DNA of 64,000 nucleotides from Jatrophihabitans sp. GAS493 (GCF_900230215.1 NZ_LT907982.1:1116001-1180000); one strand, 5' to 3'. Shown: positions 48,033-57,060, numbered from the stretch's first letter. The notes: a model not told the origin generated them from the letters alone. Made by a program: numbers and translations.

Positions 48033-48152
48033 ACATGGAGTTCTCACGAACAACACCGGATGCCCTTGGTTTCTGGACCTGCTAACGGCAGAATCCGGGA
48101 CGAAACGCGACCGGCACCAGCTGCTCAATTCATCAATGAGGGGATAGAAGTT

Positions 48153-49142
48153 ATGACGAACTGGAACCCGGGTCCGCCCGAAGAGGATCCCCAGAGCCAG
48201 CCGCCGGCCGGGGGTCCCGCTGACCCCAACTACGATCAGCCGGCCCAGGATCCTTACGGGGCGCCGCCCACACCGCCAGCGGCGCCGCCCGCACCGCCGG
48301 TTCAGCCGCCGAACCCGTACGGGGAGCCGCCGCAGCAGCCATATGCGCCGCCACCGCCAGTGCAGCCGCCGAATCCCTATGGTCAGCCGCCGCAGCAGCC
48401 GTATGGTCAGCCGCCGCAGAACCCGTATGGTCAGCCGGCCCAGCAGCCGAATCCTTATGGTCAGCCGCCGCAGCAGCCGTATGGTCAGCCGCCGCAGAAC
48501 CCGTATGGCCAGCCGGCCCAGCAGCCGTACGGTCAGCAGCCCTACGGTCAGCAGCCCTACGGCCAGGCGCCGGCTTACGGTGCGCCGTCGCCCGGGTACA
48601 GCGGCTACGCGCCGGTCGTTCAGGCCGGCGCCGCGATGGTCGACCTCCCCAACGTCGGTCCGGTTAAGGTAGCCACGGTCGGGCAGCGCTTTCTGGCCCG
48701 GTTGATCGACGGCGTCATCTATCTGGTCGTCTTCTTCATCCTCTTCGCCCTCGGCATTGGAAGCGTCAGCAGCTCGACGCACCAGGTCTGTGACACCAAT
48801 GGGTTCTGCTACGACAAGACCACGACCGCCGGACTGGGTGGGTTCTTCGTCTCGATGGCGATCTTCTTCGTCTTCGCCTTCCTCTACGAATGGCTCTTCA
48901 TCGGGCTCAAAGGGCAGACCCTGGGGAAGATGGCGATGGGCGTGAAGGTGCTGCGTCAGGACAACGGCGATATTCCCGGCCTCGGGAAGGCCTTCCTACG
49001 CCAGCTGATCCCAGGCGTCTCCAGTGCCGTCTGCACACTGCTGGGGATCCTGATGTACGTCTCGGTCTTCTTTGACAACACCGGTCGCAACCAGACCTGG
49101 TATGACAAGGCGGCGACGACTCAGGTCATCTATCTGAAGTAG
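48153..49142 (+). CDS. RDD-family membrane protein with Pro-Gln-Tyr-rich N-terminus
   Basis: A 329-residue protein. ATG 48153 (MTNWNPGPPEEDPQSQPP) follows GAGGGGATAGAAG; the frame is open 31 codons further upstream without a good start. Residues 1-165 are low complexity, with repeated PYGQPPQ/QQPYGQ units encoded by near-identical 30-60-base DNA repeats (48361-48560). Then comes an RDD domain: VGQRFLARLIDGVIYLVVFFILFALG, YEWLFIGLKGQTLGKMAMGVKVLRQDNG and LRQLIPGVSSAVCTLLGILMYVSVFF, with about four helices. RDD proteins are of uncertain function (some are linked to Na+/H+ exchange). The Pro-rich cytoplasmic part resembles actinobacterial proteins that bind wall-growth or division partners. Confidence 0.88.
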   Translation: MTNWNPGPPEEDPQSQPPAGGPADPNYDQPAQDPYGAPPTPPAAPPAPPVQPPNPYGEPPQQPYAPPPPVQPPNPYGQPPQQPYGQPPQNPYGQPAQQPNPYGQPPQQPYGQPPQNPYGQPAQQPYGQQPYGQQPYGQAPAYGAPSPGYSGYAPVVQAGAAMVDLPNVGPVKVATVGQRFLARLIDGVIYLVVFFILFALGIGSVSSSTHQVCDTNGFCYDKTTTAGLGGFFVSMAIFFVFAFLYEWLFIGLKGQTLGKMAMGVKVLRQDNGDIPGLGKAFLRQLIPGVSSAVCTLLGILMYVSVFFDNTGRNQTWYDKAATTQVIYLK

Positions 49143-49146
49143 CCGG

Positions 49147-49176
49147 ATGGGCGCACTCCGACTGGGGTGCGCCCAT
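49147..49176. terminator. Convergent terminator between RDD and DUF4190-like genes
   Basis: ATGGGCGCAC (49147-49156) pairs exactly with 49167-49176. It lies between two convergent stops and probably serves both. Confidence 0.8.
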
Positions 49177-49198
49177 GCAGCCGTACAAGCCAGGGGCG

Positions 49199-49723
49199 CT
49201 AGTTGTCGACGCAGTTGTAGTAGCTGTCAGAGCCGCGACCGAAATCGCTAGCGCACCGGTGCTGGTCGGAGATGACGACAACCGCGGCCACCGTCACCGC
49301 CGCCATGGCCAGCGTGCCCAGGATCGCCGTCACGATGCCGCCGATGGCCAGCCCACGCCCGGTGCCGTTCTGCTTCGAACGGCGCAGGCCGATGATGGAG
49401 AAGACGAACGCCGGGACGAGCGCGAACAGGTCGAAGACGCTGAAGATCGCCCCTGGAATTGAGACGATCCCGAACACCAGGCCGACGATGGCCATGCCGT
49501 TGCTCTGCGGGACCGGGCGCGGGTAGGCGCCATACGGCGGTGGCGGGTAGGCCGCTCCCGGGGGGTACCGCACCCCCGGCGGATATGGCGGCGGCGGACC
49601 GTAGGCCGGCACCGTGGAACCTGGCGTTACCGGGCCGTGCGCTACCGGGCCGGGCGTCACCGGGCCGGACGCAGGCGGCCCGTAGTTCGGGTCGAACGGG
49701 TCGACATTGCCTGGGGTGCTCAT
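49199..49723 (-). CDS. DUF4190-like membrane protein with Pro-rich N-terminus
   Basis: A 174-residue protein. Residues 1-72 are Pro/Gly/Tyr-rich (PYPPGVRYPPGAAYPPPPYGAYP). Two membrane helices follow (SNGMAIVGLVFGIVSIPGAIFSVFDLFALVPAFVFSIIGL and GLAIGGIVTAILGTLAMAAVTVAAVVVI) in the arrangement of DUF4190 proteins. A short outer tail has two Cys (HRCASDFG, YYNCVDN). The role is unknown. It shares the Pro-rich-plus-helices layout with the convergent RDD gene. Confidence 0.8.
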   Translation of the reverse strand: MSTPGNVDPFDPNYGPPASGPVTPGPVAHGPVTPGSTVPAYGPPPPYPPGVRYPPGAAYPPPPYGAYPRPVPQSNGMAIVGLVFGIVSIPGAIFSVFDLFALVPAFVFSIIGLRRSKQNGTGRGLAIGGIVTAILGTLAMAAVTVAAVVVISDQHRCASDFGRGSDSYYNCVDN

Positions 49724-49938
49724 GGTGCTCCGTTGCGGGCGAAGGACAACGCGGCCAAATGCTGGCCGGCGGTGACGAGCTGATGGATGAGAAAGGCGAC
49801 TGTATCGCCTGGGGTGCGAATTCAGTCCGGGGCTGCTTCGACCCGGGTCCGCCCCGAGTGGGCTAGGCGGAATCGGCGAAGCGATTCGGTCGCCTCAGAC
49901 GGGTCCTCGACCACGGTCAGCCAACGTAGACTTGCCCG

Positions 49939-50739
49939 GTGACTCAGACAAGAAGCAAAGTGCCCGGCCCAGCCACACCGGACCCGAAGGCTGCTCCGGA
50001 CACGATCAAGTACGCCTTCTGGTCCCTCGTCGCCAGCGGGATCTTCCTCGTCATCGGCGCCCTGCTTCGGTTCGGATTCACTGCCGAGATCACCAAGCAG
50101 CTGATCGACGCGAACAACCGCGCGAAGACGCCCAAGTCACCTTACGGGCCGGCCGAGATCGCCCATGACCTGCACACGGTTCGGGTCACCGGCATCATCC
50201 AGCAGACGATGTTCGCGGTGCTCTTCGTCGTCCTCGGCCTGCAGCTGATGAAGGGGAAGGGCTGGGCCCGCTGGATCATCATCGTGCTCGCCGTGCTCAC
50301 TCAGATCCCGCTCTACGTCGTCTCGATCGCCGGTCACGGCAGCGTGCTGATCCGGGCCGCCTCCTTCATCACCGGCGCCACCTTCATCGTCGCCCTCGCG
50401 CTCATCTTCATCCCGATACCGAGCCGCCGTTTCTTCGCGGCCAACCGCCCGGTACGTGACCCGAACCAGGCGCCGGCCGTCGGCCTGAGCAGCCTCTTCG
50501 CCCCGCGCCGACCGCGTTCACCGGCTCCGGCGGCCGTCACCACGTCCGGCGAGAACGGCGGCAAGGTCACGCTCACCAAGAAGGGCACTTCCACCGCGGC
50601 AACGGCGTCAGCGGAATCGGTATCAGCGTCGGTTGAGACCAACGTCTCCAAGGCGCGTCCGAAGTCGAAGTCGCGGGTTGCCGAGAAGCCTGTCCAGTCC
50701 TCGGCCACCGTCAATCGCGGCAAGACCAAGGGCAGGTAG
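49939..50739 (+). CDS. Four-helix membrane protein of unknown function
   Basis: A 266-residue protein starting at GTG 49939. Four hydrophobic helices (YAFWSLVASGIFLVIGALLRFGF; GIIQQTMFAVLFVVLGLQLM; WIIIVLAVLTQIPLYVVSI; ASFITGATFIVALALIFIPI) are followed by a ~90-residue basic, Ser/Ala/Lys-rich cytoplasmic tail. I do not recognise a named family. Position between clpB and pyrE is like the mycobacterial Rv0383c neighbourhood as I recall it, but homology is unproven. It ends three bases before the SDR start and is likely co-transcribed with it. Confidence 0.8.
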   Translation: MTQTRSKVPGPATPDPKAAPDTIKYAFWSLVASGIFLVIGALLRFGFTAEITKQLIDANNRAKTPKSPYGPAEIAHDLHTVRVTGIIQQTMFAVLFVVLGLQLMKGKGWARWIIIVLAVLTQIPLYVVSIAGHGSVLIRAASFITGATFIVALALIFIPIPSRRFFAANRPVRDPNQAPAVGLSSLFAPRRPRSPAPAAVTTSGENGGKVTLTKKGTSTAATASAESVSASVETNVSKARPKSKSRVAEKPVQSSATVNRGKTKGR

Positions 50740-50742
50740 CGG

Positions 50743-51510
50743 GTGCCCACCGCGCTCGTCACCGGAGCGTCGGCCGGCCTCGGCGCCTGCTTCGCGCGAG
50801 CGCTGGCCGCCGAGGGCAGCGACGTGGTGCTGGTCGCTCGCGACACGGCCCGCCTGCTCACCACCAAGGTCGCTCTCGAGGAGCGCTTCGGGATCCAGGC
50901 CGAGGTGCTCTCCGCCGATCTCGGAACCGACGCCGGCGGTGCCGCGGTGGCCGCCCGGCTGGCCAGTGCCGACGCTCCCATCGACACCTTGATCAACAAT
51001 GCGGGCATCGGGCTATATCAGCAGTTTCTCGAGGCTCCGCTGGCCGACGAGGAGCGGATGCTCGACCTGAACGTCCGCGCGGTCTTGCGCCTGAGCCACG
51101 CCGCGGCCGAGGCGATGCTGGCCCGCGGTGGCGGCCTGATCGTGAACGTCTCCTCCGTTGCCGGCTTCCTGCCCCGCGGCGCGGTCGCCACCTATTCGGC
51201 GAGCAAGGCGTGGGTGACGATGTTCAGCGAGGCACTGGCCGTCCAATACGCGGGCACCGACCTGCACGTCACCTCGATCTGCCCCGGCTTCACGCACACC
51301 GAGTTCCACCAGCGGGCCGACGCCGACATGTCGGGGGTGCCGAAGTGGATGTGGCTGGAGGCGGACGAGGTGGTGCGCGACGGTCTGGCCGATGCCCGAA
51401 AAGGTAAGGCGATCAGCGTGCCGAACGCCAAGTACAAGGTGCTGGTCGGCGCCTCGCGGGCGATTCCCCGACCACTGCTTCGCAAGGTGATGGGACGAGG
51501 CGGCCTGTGA
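50743..51510 (+). CDS. Short-chain dehydrogenase/reductase
   Basis: A 255-residue NAD(P)-dependent oxidoreductase with a Rossmann fold, starting at GTG 50743. TALVTGASAGLGACFARAL is the TGxxxGxG cofactor loop; TLINNAGIG is the NNAG motif; VNVSSVAGF carries the catalytic Ser and TYSASKAW the YxxxK. HVTSICPGFTHTEFH follows. VVLVARD after strand 2 suggests NADP(H) preference. The substrate is unknown. Its stop directly precedes the pyrE region, in a compact operon. Confidence 0.93.
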   Translation: MPTALVTGASAGLGACFARALAAEGSDVVLVARDTARLLTTKVALEERFGIQAEVLSADLGTDAGGAAVAARLASADAPIDTLINNAGIGLYQQFLEAPLADEERMLDLNVRAVLRLSHAAAEAMLARGGGLIVNVSSVAGFLPRGAVATYSASKAWVTMFSEALAVQYAGTDLHVTSICPGFTHTEFHQRADADMSGVPKWMWLEADEVVRDGLADARKGKAISVPNAKYKVLVGASRAIPRPLLRKVMGRGGL

Positions 51511-51540
51511 GTGCAGCGCCGCGAGAGGGAGATCGAGTCT

Positions 51541-52068
51541 GTGAGTGACCGCGACGAGTTGTTGGCGCTGATCAAGGAGTTGGCCGTGGTCCACGGACGG
51601 GTCACTCTCTCCTCCGGGCTGGAGGCCGACTACTACATCGACCTGCGCCGGATCACCCTGCACGCCAAGGCGGCGCCGCTGGTCGGACGCGTGATGCGCG
51701 AGCTCACGTCTGACTGGAGCTACGACGTCGTCGGCGGCCTGACCCTGGGCGCCGACCCGGTGGCGACCGCGATCATGCACGCCAGCAACGGCACCGTCGA
51801 CGCCTGCGTGGTGCGCAAGGCGGAGAAGAAGCACGGCATGCAGCGACGGGTGGAGGGGCCCGAGGTGGCCGGCCGCCGCGTCCTGGTGGTTGAGGACGTC
51901 TCGACGACCGGCGGCAGCCCGCTGACCGCCGTCGAGGCGCTGCGCGAGGCCGAGGCGGCCGTCGTCGGAGTCGCGCTGATCGTGGACCGGGGCGCCAGCG
52001 GCGCCATCGCCGAAGCCGGGCTGGAGTGCCGCGCGGCCTACTCGCTCGCCGATCTTGGACTGGCTTGA
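51541..52068 (+). CDS. pyrE: Orotate phosphoribosyltransferase
   Basis: A 175-residue enzyme that joins orotate and PRPP to make OMP in pyrimidine synthesis. HGRVTLSSGLEADYYIDLRRITLH and VVGGLTLGADPVATAIMHAS are PyrE blocks; RRVLVVEDVSTTGGSPLTAVEAL is the PRPP-binding motif. I chose GTG 51541 (MSDRDELLALIKELAVVHG), which follows GAGAGGGAG and matches the usual PyrE length. A GTG at 51511, abutting the SDR stop, would add ten charged residues. It overlaps the SpoU methyltransferase gene at TTGA. Confidence 0.95.
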   Translation: MSDRDELLALIKELAVVHGRVTLSSGLEADYYIDLRRITLHAKAAPLVGRVMRELTSDWSYDVVGGLTLGADPVATAIMHASNGTVDACVVRKAEKKHGMQRRVEGPEVAGRRVLVVEDVSTTGGSPLTAVEALREAEAAVVGVALIVDRGASGAIAEAGLECRAAYSLADLGLA

Positions 52069-52694
52069 CCGAGCCCGAGCGCAACGCCACACCGGATCTC
52101 GAGGTCGGAGTCGGGGCGCACCCGTGGCCGTGGCCCGAGGACGAGCGTCTGGACCCGGAGCTGCTGGCCGGCGGTGATCGCCGCAACGTCGTCGACGCCT
52201 ACCGGTACTGGAGGTTGGAGGCGATAGTCGCCGACCTCGACACCCGGCGGCACAGCTTTGCCGTCGCCATCGAGAACTGGCAGCACGACCTGAACATCGG
52301 CACCGTCGTACGTACCGCCAACGCGTTCCTCGCATCCGAGGTGATCATCGTCGGGCGCAAGCGCTGGAACCGCCGGGGGGCGATGGTGACCGATCGGTAT
52401 CAACACATCCGCCACGTCGCCTCGGCTGAGGAACTACGCGACTACGCCGCCGGGAAGTACAGCATCGTGGCCGTGGACAACGTGCCCGGGGCGACCCCGA
52501 TCGAGACCACGGTGCTGCCCCGAGAATCCCTTTTGTTTTTCGGCCAGGAGGGCCCAGGCCTGACCGGCGATGCGAAGCTGGTGGCCGACCGGATCTGCTC
52601 TATCGCCCAGTTCGGATCGACCCGCTCCATCAATGCCGGAGTGGCGGCCGGGATCGCCATGCACACCTGGATCCGTCAGCACGCGGTCGGGTAA
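52065..52694 (+). CDS. SpoU/TrmH-family RNA 2'-O-methyltransferase
   Basis: A 209-residue SPOUT methyltransferase. TTG 52065 overlaps the pyrE stop and gives MTEPERNATPDLEVG. Motif 1 is WQHDLNIGTVVRTANAFLASEVIIVG, motif 2 LLFFGQEGPGLTGDAKLVAD and motif 3 IAQFGSTRSINAGVAAGIAMH, which form the SAM-binding knot. It methylates a ribose in tRNA or rRNA; the target is not predictable. The pyrE-SpoU pairing is conserved in several actinobacteria. Confidence 0.92.
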   Translation: MTEPERNATPDLEVGVGAHPWPWPEDERLDPELLAGGDRRNVVDAYRYWRLEAIVADLDTRRHSFAVAIENWQHDLNIGTVVRTANAFLASEVIIVGRKRWNRRGAMVTDRYQHIRHVASAEELRDYAAGKYSIVAVDNVPGATPIETTVLPRESLLFFGQEGPGLTGDAKLVADRICSIAQFGSTRSINAGVAAGIAMHTWIRQHAVG

Positions 52695-52713
52695 TTGCGT
52701 TAAAGTGGCTGGT

Positions 52714-53289
52714 GTGACCGACGTGGTTCTGTATCACCACATTCAGGGACTCACCGACGGTGTCCTCGACTTCGCCGACCAGCTGCGCGATGCCGGGCAC
52801 ACGGTGGTTACCCCTGATTTATATGACGGTGCCACCTTCGACGTCTTCGACGATGGCGTAGCGCACGCCCAGCACCTGGGCTTCGACACCATCCGCGAAC
52901 GGGGCGTTGCGGCCGCGGCCGCGCTGCCTGAGGCGGTGGTCTACGCCGGGTTCTCCATGGGCGCAATGCCGGCCCAGCAGTTGGCCCAGACGCGCCGCGG
53001 CGCGAAGGGGGCGCTGCTGTTCCACTCCTGTATCCCGACCGAGGAGTTCGGCGCCGGTTGGCCGGCCGGTGTACCGGTGCAGATCCACGGCATGGACGCG
53101 GACCCGATCTTCATGGACGAGGGCGACGTCGATGCCGCGCGCAGCCTCATCGCCTCGACCAAGGAGGCCGAACTCTTCCTCTACCCGGGCGAGCAGCATC
53201 TCTTCGCCGACAGCAGCCTCGCCAGCTACGACGAAGGGGCGGCCGAGCTGCTCCTGCAGCGAACCCTGGATTTCCTGGATTCGGTTTAA
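52714..53289 (+). CDS. Dienelactone-hydrolase-like alpha/beta hydrolase (Ser nucleophile)
   Basis: A 191-residue single-domain hydrolase. GTG 52714 (MTDVVLYHHIQGLTDGV) starts 19 bases after the methyltransferase stop; the frame is open earlier, inside that gene. The nucleophile elbow is VVYAGFSMGAMPAQQLA with Ser, where classic dienelactone hydrolases have Cys. IHGMDADPIFMDEGD offers the Asp and FLYPGEQHLFADSS the His. DYLYDG-type context (TPDLYDGATFDVFDDG) matches the DLH family. The substrate is unknown; simple ester hydrolysis is likely. Confidence 0.88.
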   Translation: MTDVVLYHHIQGLTDGVLDFADQLRDAGHTVVTPDLYDGATFDVFDDGVAHAQHLGFDTIRERGVAAAAALPEAVVYAGFSMGAMPAQQLAQTRRGAKGALLFHSCIPTEEFGAGWPAGVPVQIHGMDADPIFMDEGDVDAARSLIASTKEAELFLYPGEQHLFADSSLASYDEGAAELLLQRTLDFLDSV

Positions 53290-53300
53290 GTCCGGCCGGG

Positions 53301-54527
53301 CTACTCCTGCGTGCGTAGGTAGCGTCCGAAATGCGGCACCGTGAAGGCGATCCGGCCGCGTTGCGCCGAGTAGACCAGCCCCTTCTTCAGCAGCGCGTCG
53401 CGCGCCGGCGACAGCGACTGCGCCGGCCGCCCCAGGAGTTCGGCCACCACAGACGTCGAGACGCTGTCGGAGTCGTTCGGGCCGGAGGCTGAGTCGGCGG
53501 CGTCGGCCATCGCGCGCAGGTACTCCCGCTCGGCCGGGGTGGCCCGTTCGTAACGGGAGCCGAAGAATCCCACGGCGAGTTCAGCGTCGGCGCTGGGCAC
53601 CGCGACCGCTACGTCGGCCTCGGTGATCGGCGAGCGGGGCGCGACGTCCCAGACCGCCTTTCCGTAGGCCTGCACGAAGTAGGGGTAGCCGCCGGTTGCC
53701 TGATACATCGCCTCGAGCGCCTCGTCGGTGAAGTCACCGTCCTCCTCCTTCGCCGGGTTGCGGAGGGCGGCGTCGGCGTCGGCTCGGGTCAGGCGATCGA
53801 TGCGGGTGTAGCGGAAGAGGCGTTCGGAGTAGGACTTGTTGGCCGACAGCACCGCCGGCAGGTGGGGTAGTCCGGCCCCGACGACGATCAGCGGCAGTCC
53901 CTGTTGGGACACCTCGTGGCAGGCCGCGCAGAGGGCGGAGACATCGTCGGCCTCCAGATCCTGCATCTCGTCGATGAAGATCGCGATGCCGTGTCCGGTG
54001 TCTCCGGCCAGGTTGGCTACGTCGGTGAGGAGTTCGACAAGGTCGATCTCGATGTCACCGGAGTCGGCTCGCCCGGCGACGGCGGGTACATCGATGCCCG
54101 GCTGCCACCGGGGCGCGGCCTTGCCACCCCGACCGGCCGCCTTAGCCGTGCGGCCTTCGCGGACCTCGCGCTGGGCGAAGCCCTTGAGGACGCCGAGCGT
54201 GTGCCGGGTCCCGTCCGGGTCGGCTCCGGCCAGTTCCCGGATCGCCAGGTGCAGCGCAGCGGCCAGCGGTTGACGCATCGGCTGATCCGGCCGGGCCTCG
54301 AACTTGGCGGTGCCCCACCCCCGCCGGACGGCAGCGCTGCGCAGCGCGTTGAGCAGCACCGTCTTGCCGACGCCGCGCAGCCCGGTGAGCACGACCGACC
54401 GCTCCGGACGCCCGCGGGTGATCCGCTCCAGCACCACATCGAAGAGATCGAGCTCGGCGTCACGACCGGCGAGCTCCGGCGGTCGCTGGCCGGCGCCGGG
54501 CGCGTACGGGTTGCGAATCGGGTCCAC
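53301..54527 (-). CDS. AAA ATPase with C-terminal winged helix
   Basis: A 408-residue ATPase of the ORC1/Cdc6-like, archaeal-type AAA group. Walker A is VVLTGLRGVGKTVLLNAL, Walker B AIFIDEMQDLEADDV, sensor 1 LIVVGAGLPHLP, and ERLFRYTRIDRLTRADADAAL follows. The C-terminal ~80 residues (ERATPAEREYLRAMAD ... SLSPARDALLKKGLVYSAQRGRIAFTVPHF) look like a winged-helix DNA- or protein-binding domain. Such standalone ATPases are common in actinobacteria and mostly uncharacterised. It is convergent with the hydrolase gene with an 11-base gap. Confidence 0.88.
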   Translation of the reverse strand: MDPIRNPYAPGAGQRPPELAGRDAELDLFDVVLERITRGRPERSVVLTGLRGVGKTVLLNALRSAAVRRGWGTAKFEARPDQPMRQPLAAALHLAIRELAGADPDGTRHTLGVLKGFAQREVREGRTAKAAGRGGKAAPRWQPGIDVPAVAGRADSGDIEIDLVELLTDVANLAGDTGHGIAIFIDEMQDLEADDVSALCAACHEVSQQGLPLIVVGAGLPHLPAVLSANKSYSERLFRYTRIDRLTRADADAALRNPAKEEDGDFTDEALEAMYQATGGYPYFVQAYGKAVWDVAPRSPITEADVAVAVPSADAELAVGFFGSRYERATPAEREYLRAMADAADSASGPNDSDSVSTSVVAELLGRPAQSLSPARDALLKKGLVYSAQRGRIAFTVPHFGRYLRTQE

Positions 54528-54624
54528 GATCGCACTTTATCGACGTATCTAGGTCAGACAGAATATTGAGCAAGATTCGGCAATCGTGTCGGCCTGCCGG
54601 TTGGTGCCCTAACGAGTTGGCGCC

Positions 54625-55470
54625 CTACCAGTTCGAGTAGTACCGGACGTAGTCGACCAGCATCGTGGAGGTGGCCGGCGTGGTCGAGTTCGGCGGTCCG
54701 GGCCAGTCGCCACCCACGGCCAGGTTGAGCTGGACCACGTGCGGCTTGTCGAACTCCCACTGGTCGGTCGCCGGCAGGCTGGCCTTGGTGATCCGGCCGT
54801 AGCGATGCCCGTCGAGGTACCAGTTGATACCGAGCGGGCTCCAGTTGATCCCGTAGGTGTGCCACTCACCTCCTACACCGTCGGCCGGCGAGGTCTTCTT
54901 CCCAACGCCGTAGGCGTTGCCGGTGGTGGTCGGGCCGTGCAGGGTGCCGAAGACGGTAGGCATCTTGTTCAGCGCCTCCATGATGTCGATCTCCCCGCTA
55001 CGCGGCCACCCCTTGGTCAGGATGTCGGTGCCGACGGTCCAGAAGGCCGGCCAGAGGCCCTGACCCTCCGGAAGCTTGATACGCGCGACGACGGCGCCGT
55101 ACTTGATCGGCTCCAGGCTGGTGATTCGTCCGGACGTGTAGTTGCGGGTGATTCCGTCGGTGCCGGTGTAAGTCTCTCGCCGCGCCGTGATGGCAAGTTG
55201 GCCTTTGCCGTTGAGGCTGATGTTGCTGGGGCGGTCGGTGTAGGTCTCGACCTCGTTGTTTCCCCAGCCAGAACCGCCGGTCTGGATCATCCAGAGCTTT
55301 GGATCGGGCTGGGATCCGGCCGGCCCGTTGAACTCCTCGCTGTGGTCGAACTTCCACGGCGCTGCGTCCACCCCGCCGGCGGTGGCGCTGATGAAGATTA
55401 GCGGCGCAATGGCCAGTGGCAGGAAGAGCCACCTGCGCTTGAATGTCTTTTTGGGCGAAAGGAATTTCAT
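54625..55470 (-). CDS. Secreted GH16 glucanase-like protein A
   Basis: A 281-residue exported glycosidase. I chose ATG 55470 (MKFLSPKKTFKRRWLFLPLAIAPLIFIS), which has GGAAG ahead of it; an in-frame ATG 13 codons earlier lacks a site. After signal cleavage near VDAAP comes a complete GH16 jellyroll: FDHSEEFNGPAG, SGWGNNEVETYTDRPSN, LWPAFWTVGTDI, the catalytic SGEIDIMEAL (E-I-D-I-x-E) and WHTYGINWSPLGINWYLDG. Expected activity is endo-cleavage of beta-1,3(-1,4)-glucan or a related polymer. It sits beside flippase and glycosyltransferase genes, so it may process the cell's own polysaccharide. Two related genes are at 60903 and 62064. Confidence 0.93.
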   Translation of the reverse strand: MKFLSPKKTFKRRWLFLPLAIAPLIFISATAGGVDAAPWKFDHSEEFNGPAGSQPDPKLWMIQTGGSGWGNNEVETYTDRPSNISLNGKGQLAITARRETYTGTDGITRNYTSGRITSLEPIKYGAVVARIKLPEGQGLWPAFWTVGTDILTKGWPRSGEIDIMEALNKMPTVFGTLHGPTTTGNAYGVGKKTSPADGVGGEWHTYGINWSPLGINWYLDGHRYGRITKASLPATDQWEFDKPHVVQLNLAVGGDWPGPPNSTTPATSTMLVDYVRYYSNW

Positions 55471-55600
55471 CGGATGTAACTTCCGGATTGTGGTCGGACT
55501 CGTCGCCATTCGGCGGTCACGATGACTGTAGTGGCCAGGCTACATGCTGTGAGAGTCCGCGACGAAGGTCACAAGAATTTGGGCGGAGAAGTCGCGGCAG

Positions 55601-55669
55601 GTGAAATTCAGATCAAGTCGGAGTTGTCATCAGGGGAGACTCCGTGCAATGTGAAATTCAGATCAAGTC
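55601..55669. repeat. 19-bp direct repeat, two copies 50 bp apart
   Basis: GTGAAATTCAGATCAAGTC occurs at 55601-55619 and again at 55651-55669, exactly 50 bases apart, about five helical turns. It lies upstream of the GH16 gene A, downstream of the flippase stop. Contained palindromic parts (TGAAATTCA) suggest a regulator site. Confidence 0.8.
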
Positions 55670-55689
55670 TGGCGTCACGCCCGCCGTGG

Positions 55690-57060
55690 TCACGCCCTAT
55701 GTTTTGCCGGCGCCGTGGGGACGCCGATCCGGAAGTAGGCCAGCACCAGACGCACCGGCCAGAAGATCGCCAGCGTCATCTTGATGCCTTCGCCCCGCGA
55801 CTGACGGCCAACGAAACAAGCCAGATAGTTCGCCATGGCGTAGGAGAAGACGGTGGCTACCGCGGCGCCCTCGATGCCGTAGTGCGGAATGAGGATGAAG
55901 TTGAGGGCCACATTCACGACCCCGCCGAGAACGTGGCGAATGAGCGAGGACCAGAGAAATCCCTCGACGATGATCCACTTTGAATAGACCGTGCCCATGA
56001 ATACGAATGGGCAGGCCCAGATATGGATCAGCAGCACGCTGGACGCCGCCGCGAATTCGTGACCGAAAACAATCGGGATCAACGGCGGTCCGATAAGGCT
56101 GATGACGACCGCCACGCCCACGCCACACCAGAATGATGTGTCGTAGGAGCGCTGCAGCATATTGTGATACGCCTTGCTCGTCCCGCCCGATTTCTTGCGG
56201 ACCTCGAGGAGAACCGGCAGTGTCGAATTCATAATCACGACGGGCAGGAAGTAGGCGAGCTCGCTGACGCGCGAAGCGACCGAGTAGACGCCGACGGCGA
56301 CGGATCCCATCAAAGCCTGGATGATTACCACGTCGGCCCGAAGGTTGACCTGATTCGCCACTCCGGAGAGGGCCAGCAACCAGGACTGGCGAAAGAGTTC
56401 GATGAGCGTCTTCACGTGCGGTCGGTGGAGACCGGCGCTATTCGGGTCGCGGAAGTATCTGCGCAGGATCAGCAGGCTCATGACGAGCGCTTCGACGATA
56501 TTCAATATGACGAATACCCAGAGGTTGTTCCACCACGCGACCGCCATCACCCGGACCACCAGCATGGCCGCCGACGCACCGATGCGAATCACCGCGGTGG
56601 CCCGGCTCTCCAGCCTGGCTAGGAACCATAGCTCGGGGGCGTCCAGGGCGCGGGCGAAGAGCATGGTCAGCGACACCAGCGTCACCGCGATCGTCAGCCG
56701 ATCGCCGCTGGTGAAGCTGATCGCGCCAAGGAAGATGAACGCAACGGCAGCGAAGACTTCGCGGATGAGCAGGATGGCCGACATGGTGGCCGCCGTCCGC
56801 TGCTTGTCGTTGACGAACGCCTTCACCGCCAGCCCGCTCAGTCCGGCGGTCATGATGGCGACGCCGATCATGCTCAGCGACACGGCGTAGGAGTAGATGC
56901 CGTACTCCCGAACCGGCAGCACCAGCACGAGGAGGAAGCTGACCGCGGAGGTGGCGGCGAGGGACGCGGTCTGCTGAACGGCGTTCCATAGCGAGTTGGT
57001 TCTGATCCTGGACGCAGCGCTGGGTTGAGGCCGTTGGCGCGTCGCCGTCAACTGACTCAC
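55690..57060 (-). CDS. Polysaccharide flippase (Wzx/MOP superfamily)
   Basis: A 456-residue polytopic protein with about 12-14 hydrophobic helices. The start SRIRTNSLWNAVQQTASLAATSAVSFLLVLVLPVREYGIYSYAVSL is the typical Wzx opening ('G.ysy'), and ADVVIIQALMGSVAVGVYSVASRVSELAYFLPVVI is the second conserved half. It would move an undecaprenyl-linked oligosaccharide across the membrane for polymerisation. It is the second flippase in the window; unlike the one at 3358 it carries no glycosyltransferase domain. Confidence 0.9.
   Translation of the reverse strand: MSQLTATRQRPQPSAASRIRTNSLWNAVQQTASLAATSAVSFLLVLVLPVREYGIYSYAVSLSMIGVAIMTAGLSGLAVKAFVNDKQRTAATMSAILLIREVFAAVAFIFLGAISFTSGDRLTIAVTLVSLTMLFARALDAPELWFLARLESRATAVIRIGASAAMLVVRVMAVAWWNNLWVFVILNIVEALVMSLLILRRYFRDPNSAGLHRPHVKTLIELFRQSWLLALSGVANQVNLRADVVIIQALMGSVAVGVYSVASRVSELAYFLPVVIMNSTLPVLLEVRKKSGGTSKAYHNMLQRSYDTSFWCGVGVAVVISLIGPPLIPIVFGHEFAAASSVLLIHIWACPFVFMGTVYSKWIIVEGFLWSSLIRHVLGGVVNVALNFILIPHYGIEGAAVATVFSYAMANYLACFVGRQSRGEGIKMTLAIFWPVRLVLAYFRIGVPTAPAKHRA

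Noticed and set aside
48060-48152. Upstream extension of the RDD protein
   Set aside because: The frame is open, but the ATG at 48060 has no Shine-Dalgarno and lies only 28 bases past the preceding terminator; GAGGGGATAGAAG precedes the ATG at 48153.
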